Source: DASWJQ01 sp036397095
GTDB lineage: Bacteria > Chloroflexota > Anaerolineae > Anaerolineales > E44-bin32
DNA: 23,870 nt
Direction of reading: 5' to 3'
Assembly: GCA_036397095.1 (NCBI GenBank)
Contig: DASWJQ010000044.1
Coordinates: 1 to 23,870 of the forward strand
Each line of letters begins with the position of its first letter. Position 1 is the stretch's first letter. Below are positions 14,602 to 23,571 of the stretch, piece by piece. Under the pieces are notes generated by a model that did not search any database, had not been told where the DNA came from, and saw only the letters and a program-made list of their open reading frames with translations. Both the position numbers and the translations under genes were made by a program.

Positions 14602-17600
14602 TTACTCGAGGACCTGCTCGTAGAACTGGCGCAACTCTTGCGAAGGTTCGATTCCCAATTCGTCCGAGAGGCGGCGCGCCAGGCCCATGTAGCCATGCAC
14701 GATCTCACTACGGCGGCCCAAGTCAAGCAGGACCTGCCAGTAAAGGAGGTGCAGGTCCTCCCGCATTGGTTCAAGTTCCACTAGGCGGCCCAGACTGGCC
14801 GCCGCTTGCTGACGGTCTCCCTCAAGCAGCACAGTCTCGGCATGTTGCATGAGCAGGCCGGAGAGCGTGCGTTCCAGTATGTCACGTCGTTCAATCACCC
14901 ACGGATCATCGAACTCCGGCAAGTATTCGCCGGCATACAGTCTGAGCGCTTCCCGTGCAACAAAAGCACGCCGCTGATCGGTCTTGGGCATTGAACCGGC
15001 CACTTCAGCCGCCTGTTCAAAGGCCCGGACATCGTAATAGACCTCCCAATCGCGGTTCAGTTGATAGAGACTGCCTTGGATGGAAACAATTTCGGGGCCG
15101 AGGATCTTACGTAGTGAATAAAGGGCGGTATACAGACTGGAGGCCTGATTGTCTGCGCCGGTGCCGGGCCAGAAGGCCTCGAGGATTCGGTCGCGGCTGA
15201 TCGGTTGTCGGTCGGCTAAGAAGAACAACAACTGCCTCGGCTGCGGCGCCAGCGAGTCAAGCAAGGTTCCCTGATGCCTGACTTCCGCCGTGCCCAGCGC
15301 AGTCAGCGTCAGGCGGGCCGGCGAGACCGCATTCTGCTTGGGTTCAGCGCGTTCTGCTGCATACAAGTCACCCACGGCCAGGCGGTTCAGGATTTGCCCG
15401 AGGGCGGGGTGATCGGCCAGGCTGGATTGGCCCAAGGCCAGCATTTCCGGCTCGTGCCTCAGTTCGCCGGCAACAATTTGTTCGAGCTGATGCGCGTTGG
15501 CCAGGTCCAAGCTCCGACGAAAGGCGGCGATTGCCTTTGAAGTCTCGCCGTTCGCCTGATGGCCACAGGCCGCAACCCAGGCCAGGCGAAGCAGGTCGCG
15601 TGACGATTTCCTTAGCGAGTCAACCGCCAGCCGGGCATGGCGTCGTAAGGCGGCCTCAGGATCCGACCTAACCTCAAGGGCGAGGCTGTAGAGGCTAAGT
15701 TCAAAGTCGAGACTGTCGGTGGCCTCAACGGCCGCGGCGCGCGCCAGCCATTCGGCAGCCAGCGTCTCAGTGCCATTGCGGCGGTGCAGTTGCGCCGTCT
15801 GCAGGTAGCCGTAGCGCAGCAGACGCCGGTCGTCGAGCTGGTGGGCCAGATGCAGCGCTTCACCGTATTGGTCCCCGGCCTGGCTGGACAGCCCGACATC
15901 GCTCAGAAGATCGCCCAATCCCAAGTGAACGACGGCCTCCATCACGTCGATGGCCGACAGGCGTGCGATGCGAAGCGCTTCGATGAACATGCGCTCGGCT
16001 TCTTCAAAACGGCCGAGCGAGTGCGCCATGACGGCCAGGTTGTTGAAGGAGATGCTTAGCGAGTGGGTCGCTCCATATTCCATCAGCAACTCATGTGCCT
16101 GCCGGCTGGCCTGATGACTTTCCATCATGTTTCCTGTGAAGTCGTGAACCGAAGAGAGATCGATCAAGGACAAGGCCTGGAGGTAGATGTTGCCGGCCTG
16201 CTGGCTGAAGCTGATTGCCCCTTGAATCGCTTCGGCGGCGGCTGGCAAGTCCTCACCAAGGCGGAGCAAGCTCGTGCCTATGATCCGCAGGCAAGCTACC
16301 CGCCGACCAGGCGCGCCCAGGTCGCCGAGTCCGGCAAGCGCAGCCCGAGCGATCTCCAGGGCCTGGCGGTGCTGCCCCTGGACATGCGCCAGCCGCGCCT
16401 TGGTGGCTAGGAGCCGTGTTCGCAATTCGATATCGTCATTCGACCCGATGGCCCGCTGGGCGGCTTCGAGCCATCGTTCAGCCGATGCATAGTCGGCCAT
16501 GTCTATGACCGGGGAAGCTGCGTACAGGTACACAATCGGCGCCTGCGCCCCTTGTGAGATGAGCCACTCCGCCCAATCCGTGATCGTTTGATAGTGACCT
16601 CGGGCGTACAGCTCTGGCGCCGCCGCCTCGGCTGTGGCGGCCGCTTGTTCCACGAGGCCTGCGGCCGCATACAGGTCGAAGGCGGTTGTCTGCGCCCCAT
16701 TCCTGGTTGAAAGATCGGCGGCCCTCAGGCGTAGGCGGGCCAGTTCATCCGGCTGATGTTCAGCCAGGTGCTCGAGCAGCGCCTCGCGCAGCAGCGGATG
16801 GTACTCGTAGCGCCCACCTTCGGCGTAAAGCGGATGGGTGAACATGCCCGTCTGGACCAGATGCGCAAGCTGCTCAGCGCTGTCATCGCGTTCGAGCAAT
16901 CGATCGCAATCCGCCGGTGTCATGATGGGCAGGACGGAGGAACCGAGCAAGAACTGCTTCACCCTCGCTGGCTGTCGACTGACAATGGCATCCATCAAGT
17001 AGCCGGCTGGACCATGCTGCTGGCCGGGCAGCGCCATGCGGTCACCTTCCGGGCCGGCCAGCAAGAACATGAGAATCCCGGCGACCCAGCCTTCGGTTCG
17101 CTGGTAGATCTGTTCCAGTGCGACCTCGTCAAGCCGGTCCAAGCCGCGCGTCCGCGCCAACTGGCGCGTCTCCTCGCGCGTCAGCGCCAAGTCACGCGGG
17201 CCAAGCCCGCCGACCTGGGCCTCCACGACGAGCGGGGCCAGGTTTACCTGGGGCAGGGCCCTGCCAACCATGGCGAACTGGACATTTGGCGGCATATCCG
17301 CCAGCAGGCCATCCAACAGGCTGGTGGCCGGCGCCGAGGTATTGACTTGTTGGATGTCGTCCAAGACCAACAGGAATCGCTCGTCGATGTGATCTCGGAC
17401 AACCTGGGCCAGCAGGCGGGCGATGCCGACGGGCGCCAAGTCGGTCAGCGCGGCCGGTTCGATTTCACCGTGCAGGCGCCTGAACCGGCGAGTTAGCTCA
17501 GTCCACAGTGCCTCGGCCAATTGGCGAGGGTCGCCGTCGGTCGAGGTGAGGTGGAGCCAGCAGACCGGCTGGTCAAGTTGTTCGACGAAATCGGTCAGCA

Positions 17601-17757
17601 GGGTGGTCTTGCCGTAGCCTGCCGGTGCCTGGACCAGGATCAAGCGGCGGCCAAGGTAGGAATTGAGCTGGTCGATCAGCCGGCGCCGACGCAGGCGGCC
17701 GGGAACAGATTGGGGCGATGAGGCGTCTGGTTGGGTGGACGGTCGATGGCTGGTCAT
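14602..17757 (-). CDS. MalT-like STAND ATPase / TPR / BTAD transcriptional regulator
   Basis: A 1,051-residue regulator. The N-terminal NTPase region has Walker A APAGYGKTTLL (K50) and Walker B FLLVLDDIQ (128-136), followed by a winged-helix segment with RTEGWVAGILMFLLAG, as in MalT-type STAND proteins. The middle (about 380-780) is built of TPR-like helical pairs (GRFEEAERMFIEALRIARLS). The C-terminus is not a LuxR HTH: it has a winged-helix Trans_reg_C domain (about 813-905, with APQPRQLLFFLADRQPISRD and SSLYTALYSLRKILG), then a bacterial transcriptional activation domain (907-1051) ending LSDELGIEPSQELRQFYEQV. STAND regulators are activated by an inducer with ATP-driven oligomerisation. 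ATG 17757 is chosen because upstream residues are low-complexity; no Shine-Dalgarno is evident. TACAAT at 17820-17815 is a possible -10 box. It is transcribed divergently from the lipoprotein gene. Confidence 0.9.
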   Translation of the reverse strand: MTSHRPSTQPDASSPQSVPGRLRRRRLIDQLNSYLGRRLILVQAPAGYGKTTLLTDFVEQLDQPVCWLHLTSTDGDPRQLAEALWTELTRRFRRLHGEIEPAALTDLAPVGIARLLAQVVRDHIDERFLLVLDDIQQVNTSAPATSLLDGLLADMPPNVQFAMVGRALPQVNLAPLVVEAQVGGLGPRDLALTREETRQLARTRGLDRLDEVALEQIYQRTEGWVAGILMFLLAGPEGDRMALPGQQHGPAGYLMDAIVSRQPARVKQFLLGSSVLPIMTPADCDRLLERDDSAEQLAHLVQTGMFTHPLYAEGGRYEYHPLLREALLEHLAEHQPDELARLRLRAADLSTRNGAQTTAFDLYAAAGLVEQAAATAEAAAPELYARGHYQTITDWAEWLISQGAQAPIVYLYAASPVIDMADYASAERWLEAAQRAIGSNDDIELRTRLLATKARLAHVQGQHRQALEIARAALAGLGDLGAPGRRVACLRIIGTSLLRLGEDLPAAAEAIQGAISFSQQAGNIYLQALSLIDLSSVHDFTGNMMESHQASRQAHELLMEYGATHSLSISFNNLAVMAHSLGRFEEAERMFIEALRIARLSAIDVMEAVVHLGLGDLLSDVGLSSQAGDQYGEALHLAHQLDDRRLLRYGYLQTAQLHRRNGTETLAAEWLARAAAVEATDSLDFELSLYSLALEVRSDPEAALRRHARLAVDSLRKSSRDLLRLAWVAACGHQANGETSKAIAAFRRSLDLANAHQLEQIVAGELRHEPEMLALGQSSLADHPALGQILNRLAVGDLYAAERAEPKQNAVSPARLTLTALGTAEVRHQGTLLDSLAPQPRQLLFFLADRQPISRDRILEAFWPGTGADNQASSLYTALYSLRKILGPEIVSIQGSLYQLNRDWEVYYDVRAFEQAAEVAGSMPKTDQRRAFVAREALRLYAGEYLPEFDDPWVIERRDILERTLSGLLMQHAETVLLEGDRQQAAASLGRLVELEPMREDLHLLYWQVLLDLGRRSEIVHGYMGLARRLSDELGIEPSQELRQFYEQVLE

Positions 17758-17900
17758 AAGGTTTGGTTGTGCCGCTGGGCTGGGGGCACGGGCTGCCCGC
17801 CAGGGAGCTGAGCTATTGTACAACCCCGACAGCTTTGAAATGTCCCGGGCCGGTAGCTTGGTCTCAGGCCTGAGCGAATTGAGCCCATGGAGGTAGGGAG

Positions 17901-18389
17901 ATGAAAGTGTTGCTACGGGTAGTGTTGATCGGAATCGCCGGCTTGTTGTTGGCGGCATGCGCCAGCGCCGGCGATCCAGCCCAACGAGAAGACGAAATCA
18001 AGGCGAGCCTGGTGCAGCAGACACTCGAGCGGGCGCTGCTGGCCGAGGAGCTGCCCGACGTCGGCCTGCTGCTGGAGCAAGGTGCCGTCGTCGTGTCACT
18101 GGAGAATATCGAGCCCGCCTGGCTCGAAGGCTTTGAGGAAGTCGAGCTGGAGGCGCTGACACCTGCTGAGATTCAGCAGCGCGCCGACCAGCAGGGCGAC
18201 TTCCTTTTCCTGCGCTTCGACCAGATCGAGCTGCAGGGGAGCGACCGGGCGGTTGTCTCGCTGTCCAACAGCTGGGCCGTCAGCCAGGACTCGACCACAG
18301 GCTATTTGAGCGGCGGAGGCTTCCAACTCGAGTACCAACGCCAGGGTGACGAATGGGTCGGTGAAATTTCCTCGCTCTGGATTTCGTAA
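17901..18389 (+). CDS. Putative lipoprotein, unknown function
   Basis: A 162-residue secreted protein with a clear type II signal peptide: a positively charged start (MKVLLRVVLIG) and the lipobox LLLAAC with lipidated Cys-20. The mature part is acidic and includes a helical segment (EDEIKASLVQQTLERALLAE), then beta-strand-rich sequence (GDFLFLRFDQIELQGSDRAV; GGGFQLEYQRQGDEWVGEI) resembling the curved-sheet repeats of small NTF2/cystatin-like lipoproteins. The start is preceded by GGAGGTAGGGAG. It is transcribed away from the BTAD regulator across a 143-base gap, making it a possible target of that regulator. No specific family is recognised. Confidence 0.75.
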   Translation: MKVLLRVVLIGIAGLLLAACASAGDPAQREDEIKASLVQQTLERALLAEELPDVGLLLEQGAVVVSLENIEPAWLEGFEEVELEALTPAEIQQRADQQGDFLFLRFDQIELQGSDRAVVSLSNSWAVSQDSTTGYLSGGGFQLEYQRQGDEWVGEISSLWIS

Positions 18390-18483
18390 AGCGCGACTAG
18401 GCCCGGCTGCGGTGCTTGACCAATCGCCTTGACTGGTGAATCATCTAGCCTGGTCACGACAACATCACTTGGAGGCAGTCGAA

Positions 18484-19515
18484 TTGGTCGCATCCCAAGT
18501 GGCAAACAGGAAGCCGCCGGTGACGGCGATGGCCGTGCCGGCGGCCCTGCTTGTCCTTTCGGTTGCTTGCTCGGTGCGCCCGTCGGGCGAACCGAGTCAG
18601 GTCGCCCGACAGCCTGATGCCGGGCCGACTGCCGAATCGCTGGCGGGCAGCTACGCCAAGCTTGACCCATCCTGGCCCCAGTGGTGGCTGTGCCGCCGCT
18701 GCGCCGACTACCGACCGGCCGGCGGCCTCTGGCACCTGACCCTGGCAGACGGCAGGTTGGAGATCGGCTACGACCTGACCGGCTGGACCAGCTCGGCCGA
18801 TTACGCCGTCGAAGGCGACCAACTCACATTATCCAACGATCCGTACTGTCCGCAGGAAACTGGGCTCTACCAATGGAAGATGGAGCCCGATGGGCTGCGG
18901 TTGACGGCGCGGGACGACGGCTGCGCTTTCGGATTGAGGGCGCAGAACCTGGGGCGCCAGCCGTGGACGGTTTGCCACGATACGGCCGGTCAGCAGAAAG
19001 TGGGTTGTGGACCGATCGTGGTGCCGACTGCACCGGTCCCGGACTTGCCCCCGGGGTTGGCAGTTCGAGTGAGCGGCGGCGATAGCCGCAAATTCGACAG
19101 TCCGCCGGTGCTGATCGTACCCGCCAACGGCTTCGGTAATCCCAGCCCGGCCGGCATTGGAGTCGTCAACAGCAGCCAGAGCATCCGCTACGGATTGAGC
19201 CAGGTGCTGTGGGGCGAGGCCGATTGGGTTGAAGTGACGATCGAGCTAGCGATCACGGCGGCCGGCGTGCAGTTCTTCGGCGACCCCAGCATCGGCTGGG
19301 CCAGCGTCGTGCTCGACGGAACGGAGGTGTGGCGCGGCGACACGGCGGCCATCTGGTCGCAGTACGGTCGCCATGGCGGCTACGTCGAAATGGTCGGGCT
19401 GGGGCCTGGGCCGCACACGCTGCGTGTCGAGAGCCTGGGTTTTGACTACCATCCGGTGACGGTGGCCTGGTTTGGGTTTGGGCCAGAAGGGGGCGTTGAC
19501 CCCGGAGAGCCGTAA
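18484..19515 (+). CDS. Putative lipoprotein with lipocalin-like and C-terminal beta-sandwich domains
   Basis: A secreted protein of about 343 residues. Reading from TTG 18484 (GGAGG about 8 bases upstream) gives a basic N-region (ANRKPP), a hydrophobic stretch and the lipobox VLSVAC with Cys-29. GTG 18499 and GTG 18436 are alternative starts. The first mature domain (SLAGSYAKLDPSW to about DDGCAF) has the pattern of lipocalin-like barrels common in Chloroflexota lipoproteins: GLWHLTLADGRLEIGYDL, ADYAVEGDQLTLS and a Cys before the final strand. The last ~130 residues form a separate beta-rich region (ASVVLDGTEVWRGDT; GPGPHTLRVESLG) resembling small carbohydrate-binding or jelly-roll modules. 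The ligand is unknown. It is followed by about 255 bases containing only a decayed fragment. Confidence 0.7.
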   Translation: MVASQVANRKPPVTAMAVPAALLVLSVACSVRPSGEPSQVARQPDAGPTAESLAGSYAKLDPSWPQWWLCRRCADYRPAGGLWHLTLADGRLEIGYDLTGWTSSADYAVEGDQLTLSNDPYCPQETGLYQWKMEPDGLRLTARDDGCAFGLRAQNLGRQPWTVCHDTAGQQKVGCGPIVVPTAPVPDLPPGLAVRVSGGDSRKFDSPPVLIVPANGFGNPSPAGIGVVNSSQSIRYGLSQVLWGEADWVEVTIELAITAAGVQFFGDPSIGWASVVLDGTEVWRGDTAAIWSQYGRHGGYVEMVGLGPGPHTLRVESLGFDYHPVTVAWFGFGPEGGVDPGEP

Positions 19516-19583
19516 CGAGGCAGGGGCGGCTGGGGAGCGCTGAGACCCGACGGATTGCGGGAGGGTACTCGGGATGATCACAG

Positions 19584-19778
19584 GTGTGGAGACAATATGG
19601 CCCGGCGACCCACTTCGAGGCGCCGGGCGGGTTGGTACTCGAGCTATACCAACCAAGCTACGAACTCGGTACGGGCTAGTCCTGGGGCCACGCCCGGCTG
19701 CACCTCCAGGGCATGCCGATCCGTCGGGTACAAGGGTCAACACAGGGGTTCTACCGGGAGAAGAAGATCCATGCATGA
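19584..19778 (+). pseudogene. Possible decayed VOC/glyoxalase C-terminal fragment
   Basis: One frame reads VWRQYGPATHFEAPGG LVLELYQPSYELGTG, then a TAG at 19677-19679, then continues SWGHARLHLQGMPIRRVQG to a TGA at 19776-19778. 'GP.T.F..P.G.VLELYQP' is the typical last metal-binding strand of glyoxalase-fold proteins, with the Glu as a ligand. The frame is closed upstream by a TGA at 19575-19577, so only a fragment remains. The part after the TAG is not typical of the fold. Confidence 0.3.
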
Positions 19779-20676
19779 CGATGTGACCACCGTCAGTAGT
19801 GCTACGCGTCCCGACGCCATGACCTTATTGGCGTTCGCCGGCATGACAACGCTCGTCGCCGGCAACTTTGTCGCCGTCCGGTTTTCTAACTTCGGCCTGC
19901 CTCCCTTCTGGGGAGCCGGGCTGCGCTTCGGGGCAGCCGCCTTGTTGTTCCTGGGGTACATGTGGCTGCGCTCGGTGCCCTGGCCGGATCGGCGGGGGCT
20001 GGTGACGGTGCTGGCCTACGGCGTATTCCAATTCGGCGCCGGCTACGCGCTGGTCTATTGGGGGCTGCAGCGGGTGCCGGCCGGGCTGGCGTCCGTAATC
20101 ATCGCCACGGCGCCGCTGTTCACAATTCTGTTTACGGCACTGCTAGGATTGGAGAAGCCAACCTGGCGCGGACTTGCCGGAGCCTTGATCGGCTTGGCCG
20201 GCGTAGCCTACCTGTATTGGGAGCGCGCCGGCGTCGACATCCCGCCGGCCTATCTGGTGGCGACGGTGGCGGCGGCGGTTTGCTTCTGTCTCGGTCCGGT
20301 GGTGGTCAAGCGGTTCGGCCGAGCGCACCCGGCCGCCACCAACGGCATTGCCATGCTGGTTGGGGCCACCATCTTGTTTCCGATGTCCATGCTGGCCGGC
20401 GAGCCCGCCGGCCTACCCCAGGATGCGAGTACCTGGCTGGCCCTGGTCTACCTGGTGCTGCTCGGCTCGGTCGGGTTGTTTGCTTTGCTGCTGTATTCGC
20501 TGGAGCGCTGGACGGCAACCGCCGTCTCGTATCAGGTTGTCATCAGCCCGGTGCTGGCATTCGCCCTTTCCGCCTGGCTGTTGGATGAGCCCCTGACCAG
20601 CGGACTCTTGGTGGGGGGCTTGCTGGTGCTCGTCGGCGTCTACCTGGGCACCCTGGCGCCCGGGGAGTCGGCTTGA
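19771..20676 (+). CDS. EamA/DMT-superfamily transporter
   Basis: A 301-residue integral membrane protein with ten hydrophobic segments arranged as two EamA repeats (about residues 15-140 and 150-295). Repeat 1 opens with FAGMTTLVAGNFVAVRFSN and contains PPFWGAGLRFGAAALLF and the conserved ALVYWGLQRVPAGLASVIIA. Repeat 2 has the equivalent SLERWTATAVSYQVVISPVL and AWLLDEPLTSGLLVGGLLVL. This is the drug/metabolite exporter fold; substrates cannot be predicted. Start ATG 19771 follows GGGAGAAGAAG; the reading frame is open further upstream, but that part has fragment-like composition. The transporter overlaps the end of the VOC-like remnant by a few bases. Confidence 0.88.
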   Translation: MHDDVTTVSSATRPDAMTLLAFAGMTTLVAGNFVAVRFSNFGLPPFWGAGLRFGAAALLFLGYMWLRSVPWPDRRGLVTVLAYGVFQFGAGYALVYWGLQRVPAGLASVIIATAPLFTILFTALLGLEKPTWRGLAGALIGLAGVAYLYWERAGVDIPPAYLVATVAAAVCFCLGPVVVKRFGRAHPAATNGIAMLVGATILFPMSMLAGEPAGLPQDASTWLALVYLVLLGSVGLFALLLYSLERWTATAVSYQVVISPVLAFALSAWLLDEPLTSGLLVGGLLVLVGVYLGTLAPGESA

Positions 20677-20823
20677 CACAGCCAGCTTCGTGCGGAAACA
20701 TCGTCGACTGGCAATCCTCTTGAGTTCGTGGATAATGGCGGCCCTGGCAACCTTGGGCCGCCATTTGGTCTGGCCGGCTGGCTCGTGCTTTCGGCTGGCC
20801 GTCGCCGCGCACTGGGGTTTCGA

Positions 20824-22707
20824 ATGAATCGACCGTCCCTGGCTGACCGCATGCGTTACTGGTTCGATAACACCATGTCGCGCGGTCCGATCGCCTTGAT
20901 CGGCTGGCTTGGCTTGCTCGCCGGGGCGGTCATTCTGGCGACGTCGCTGGTCGTCTTCCTGATCGGCCGCGATTCCCAGGCCAGCCTGGGCGAGCAAGTC
21001 TGGGCATTCCTGATGTTGACGCTTGAGCCCGACGCCATCACTTTTGGTCACTGGACTTTCCGGCTGGCCACCCTGGTCATCGTGTTTACCAGTGTCTTCG
21101 TGCTCAGTTCGCTCATCGGGGTCTTGACGACCGGCATTGATGCCAAGCTGGAGGAACTGCGCAAAGGCCGCTCCAAAGTCATCGAGGCCAACCACACGGT
21201 CATCCTCGGCTGGTCGTCACAGGTCTTTCCGATAATCTCCGAACTGGTTGTGGCTAATGAGAACCAGCGGTCCTCGTGCGTTGTCGTGCTGGCGGACAAG
21301 CCCAAGGTCGAGATGGAGGACGAGATCCGGGAGAAGGTCGGTGACAGCCGCCGGACACGCATTGTGTGCCGGCATGGTCAGCCGATGGACCCGGCCGATC
21401 TGGAAATCGCCAATCTGGGCACAAGCAAATCAATCATTGTGCTGGCGCCGGAGGGCAGTGACAAGGACACAACTGTCATCAAGACCCTGTTGGCGATCGT
21501 CAAAGGCAATGGCAGTGCCGGCCTGAGCGGGCGGATCGTGGCCGAGTTGGCCGAGCGCAAGAATCTGGAGGTGGCCAACATTGTGACCAGCGGCCAATCC
21601 GAACTGATGCTGTCCGGCGAGTTGATCGCCCGTATTACGGCGCAGACCTGCCGTCAGTCGGGTCTGTCGGTGATCTATGGGGATTTGCTGGACTTCGCCG
21701 GCGATGAGATCTACTTCCAGGCCGAGCCCAGCCTGGTTGGCCAAACCTTCGGCGAGGCGCTGCACGCGTTCGACGACTCGGCCATCATTGGTTTGCGGCC
21801 AGCCGGAGGGACCCCGCAGCTTAACCCGCCGATGGAAACGCGCCTGGCTGCCGGAGACGAACTGATCGCTATTTCACAGGACGATGATACGGTTGTCATT
21901 AATGCAACCTTGCCGCCGGCGGTCGATGAGAGCCTGATCCAACCGGCTGGCCGCCGACCGCGCGCTCCAGAGCACACCCTGCTGCTTGGTTGGAACCACA
22001 GGGCGAGAGTCATCATTGAGGAGCTCGATCGCTACATCGCCCCGGGGTCACAGCTGACGGTGTTGGCCGACTCACCGCTGGCTGAGGTTGAGCTGACGGA
22101 TCTGACCAAGAGAGTGCAGCGGATGGTCTGCCATTTCAGCCGCGGCGACACGACCGATCGGACCGTGCTCGACGGCCTCGATTTGGCGCCGGTCGATCAT
22201 GTGATCGTGCTGGCCAACACGCGCAACCGCAACCAGCAGCAGGCCGATGCCGCCACCCTGGTGACCTTGCTCCATCTGCGGGACATCGCCGACAGGCACG
22301 ACCTGCACTTTTCAATCGTCAGCGAGATCCTCGACATCCGGACCCGCGATTTGGCCGAGGGGCCGCGGGCCGACGACTTCATCGTCAGCGACCGGCTGGC
22401 CTCGCTCGTGCTGGCCCAAGTTTCAGAGAATCGGCAGCTGGGCGCCGTCTTTGCCGATTTGTTTGGACCAAGTGGATCGGAGATCTACCTGCGCCCTGTG
22501 GCCGACTATGTGGCGCCCGGGGTGGAGATGACCTTCCACACCGTGGTCGAGGCCGCCCGGCGTCGTGGCCAGGTGGCGATCGGCTACCGGGTCAAGGCCG
22601 ACTCGCGCCAGCCGGCGCGCAACTACGGCGTCGTGCTCAATCCGGTCAAGTCGGAGCGGGTGGCGTTCGTCGAGGGGGATCAGGTGGTCGTGCTGGCCGA
22701 GGAATGA
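20824..22707 (+). CDS. CASTOR/POLLUX-type ion channel with two RCK-like domains
   Basis: A 627-residue protein. N-terminal membrane part: first span about 19-48 (PIALIGWLGLLAGAVILATS), a re-entrant pore-like stretch (EQVWAFLMLTLEPDAITFGH), second span about 80-107 (LVIVFTSVFVLSSLIGVLTT). Two cytosolic Rossmann/RCK-like domains follow: the first starts HTVILGWSSQVFPIISEL (about 124), the second HTLLLGWNHRARVIIEEL (about 383). This layout, with LEELRKGRSKVIEANHTVIL after the last span, matches the CASTOR/POLLUX/SYM8/DMI1 family (PF06241), ligand-gated cation channels first known in plant symbiosis, with bacterial homologues of similar length. ATG 20824 is chosen because the upstream GTG-initiated extension is glycine/arginine-rich. 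Ion selectivity and ligand are not deducible. Confidence 0.85.
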   Translation: MNRPSLADRMRYWFDNTMSRGPIALIGWLGLLAGAVILATSLVVFLIGRDSQASLGEQVWAFLMLTLEPDAITFGHWTFRLATLVIVFTSVFVLSSLIGVLTTGIDAKLEELRKGRSKVIEANHTVILGWSSQVFPIISELVVANENQRSSCVVVLADKPKVEMEDEIREKVGDSRRTRIVCRHGQPMDPADLEIANLGTSKSIIVLAPEGSDKDTTVIKTLLAIVKGNGSAGLSGRIVAELAERKNLEVANIVTSGQSELMLSGELIARITAQTCRQSGLSVIYGDLLDFAGDEIYFQAEPSLVGQTFGEALHAFDDSAIIGLRPAGGTPQLNPPMETRLAAGDELIAISQDDDTVVINATLPPAVDESLIQPAGRRPRAPEHTLLLGWNHRARVIIEELDRYIAPGSQLTVLADSPLAEVELTDLTKRVQRMVCHFSRGDTTDRTVLDGLDLAPVDHVIVLANTRNRNQQQADAATLVTLLHLRDIADRHDLHFSIVSEILDIRTRDLAEGPRADDFIVSDRLASLVLAQVSENRQLGAVFADLFGPSGSEIYLRPVADYVAPGVEMTFHTVVEAARRRGQVAIGYRVKADSRQPARNYGVVLNPVKSERVAFVEGDQVVVLAEE

Positions 22708-22816
22708 GCGATTCGCCAGCATTTGGGATCCGGCTGCCGGCAAGCATTCCTGGTCGGGCAAAGGTGGTGTGGGGCGCCAAGCGCAGCAGTCAACCCTCGG
22801 AGGTAGGTGGCTAGCC

Positions 22817-23182
22817 ATGATTACACAAGACACGCTTAAAGGCTTTCTCGACGCCTTCAATCGGCACGATCTGGATGAAATTATGGGCTATTTCGCTGAG
22901 GACTGTGTCTTTTTCATGCCGCGTGGTGAACGACCCAGGGGAGACCGCTATGTTGGCAAACAGGCGGTCAGGGACGGTTTGGCCACCAGGTTTGCCGGGA
23001 TACCGGATGTGCACTATGGAGACGACCGGCACTGGACCTGCGGCGGACTGGGGGTTTCCGAGTGGACGCTGACCGGCACTAACAGCCAGGGCGCGGCAAT
23101 CGAGGTGCGGGGCGTCGATTTGCTCGAGTTTCGGGAAGGGAAGATCATCCGCAAGGATTCCTTCTGGAAGATCCTGGACTAG
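22817..23182 (+). CDS. SnoaL-like / NTF2-fold protein
   Basis: A 121-residue protein with the cone-shaped NTF2/SnoaL pattern: an N-terminal helix (LKGFLDAFNRHDLDEIMGYF), AEDCVFFMPRG, a loop GDRYVGKQAVRDGLATRFAG, then beta-strands with VSEWTLTGTN, EVRGVDLLEFREGKI and a terminal IRKDSFWKILD. Members act as small enzymes (isomerases, cyclases, limonene-epoxide-hydrolase-like) or ligand binders; the substrate is unknown. The ATG has GGAGGT about 12 bases upstream, slightly long. It lies 109 bases after the ion channel, in the same direction, and may share its transcript. Confidence 0.85.
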   Translation: MITQDTLKGFLDAFNRHDLDEIMGYFAEDCVFFMPRGERPRGDRYVGKQAVRDGLATRFAGIPDVHYGDDRHWTCGGLGVSEWTLTGTNSQGAAIEVRGVDLLEFREGKIIRKDSFWKILD

Positions 23183-23207
23183 TCCAAGGGTAGCCGGACC
23201 GGGGGCT

Positions 23208-23237
23208 GGCGAGTCTTTGGCAAACCACCGATTCGCC
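23208..23237 (+). terminator. Weak hairpin after SnoaL-like gene
   Basis: GGCGAGTC (23208-23215) pairs with GATTCGCC (23230-23237) through 8 positions including one G-U pair, with a 14-nt loop, 25 bases after the stop. The following CCTTACTG is not a proper T-tract, so termination is uncertain. Confidence 0.25.
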
Positions 23238-23279
23238 CCTTACTGGCCGAAGCCATCGGGCACGACAGCCGACACTCTT

Positions 23280-23566
23280 AATAAGGCTACAAAATACGTA
23301 CTGCCGACAAGCTCATAGAATTGAGCTGGAGAGAGCCGGTACTTACCGACGGTCACGTGGTGACCAAGATCAAAGCCATCAAGGAAAAGAACGGGCCAAT
23401 GCTGCAAGTATGGGGCAGCGGCAACCTTACCCAGACGTTGCTTAAAAGCGATCCTATTGATGCGCTGCGGCTGAGAACATTCCCTATTGCAGAAGGCAGC
23501 GGCAAGCGCCTGGGTGCCGAGGTGACGATGCCTGACTGTTTTGAATTGATAAAGAAGAAAGGATGA
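23280..23566 (+). pseudogene. Dihydrofolate reductase family (RibD C-terminal-like) remnant
   Basis: The frame from about 23311 reads KLIELSWREPVLTDGHVVTK, then LQVWGSGNLTQTLLKSDPID and LRLRTFPIAEGSGKRL, ending ELIKKKG. This matches the C-terminal half of small DHFR-family/RibD-like proteins, where VWGSGxLxQxLL and the GSGKRLF segment are diagnostic. The gene is broken. The first ~80 residues are missing. The preceding family segment NKATKYV (23280-23300) lies in another frame that ends at a TAG, indicating a frameshift near 23305-23315. The sequence after KRL is also disturbed (no F/G-E-G). No bona fide start exists, only an internal TTG at 23321. Composition is more AT-rich than upstream genes. 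Confidence 0.7.
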
Positions 23567-23571
23567 CACAA

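Noticed and set aside
23175..23186. 12-base palindrome TGGACTAGTCCA spanning the SnoaL-like stop codon
   Set aside because: Short and inside the coding end; likely chance.
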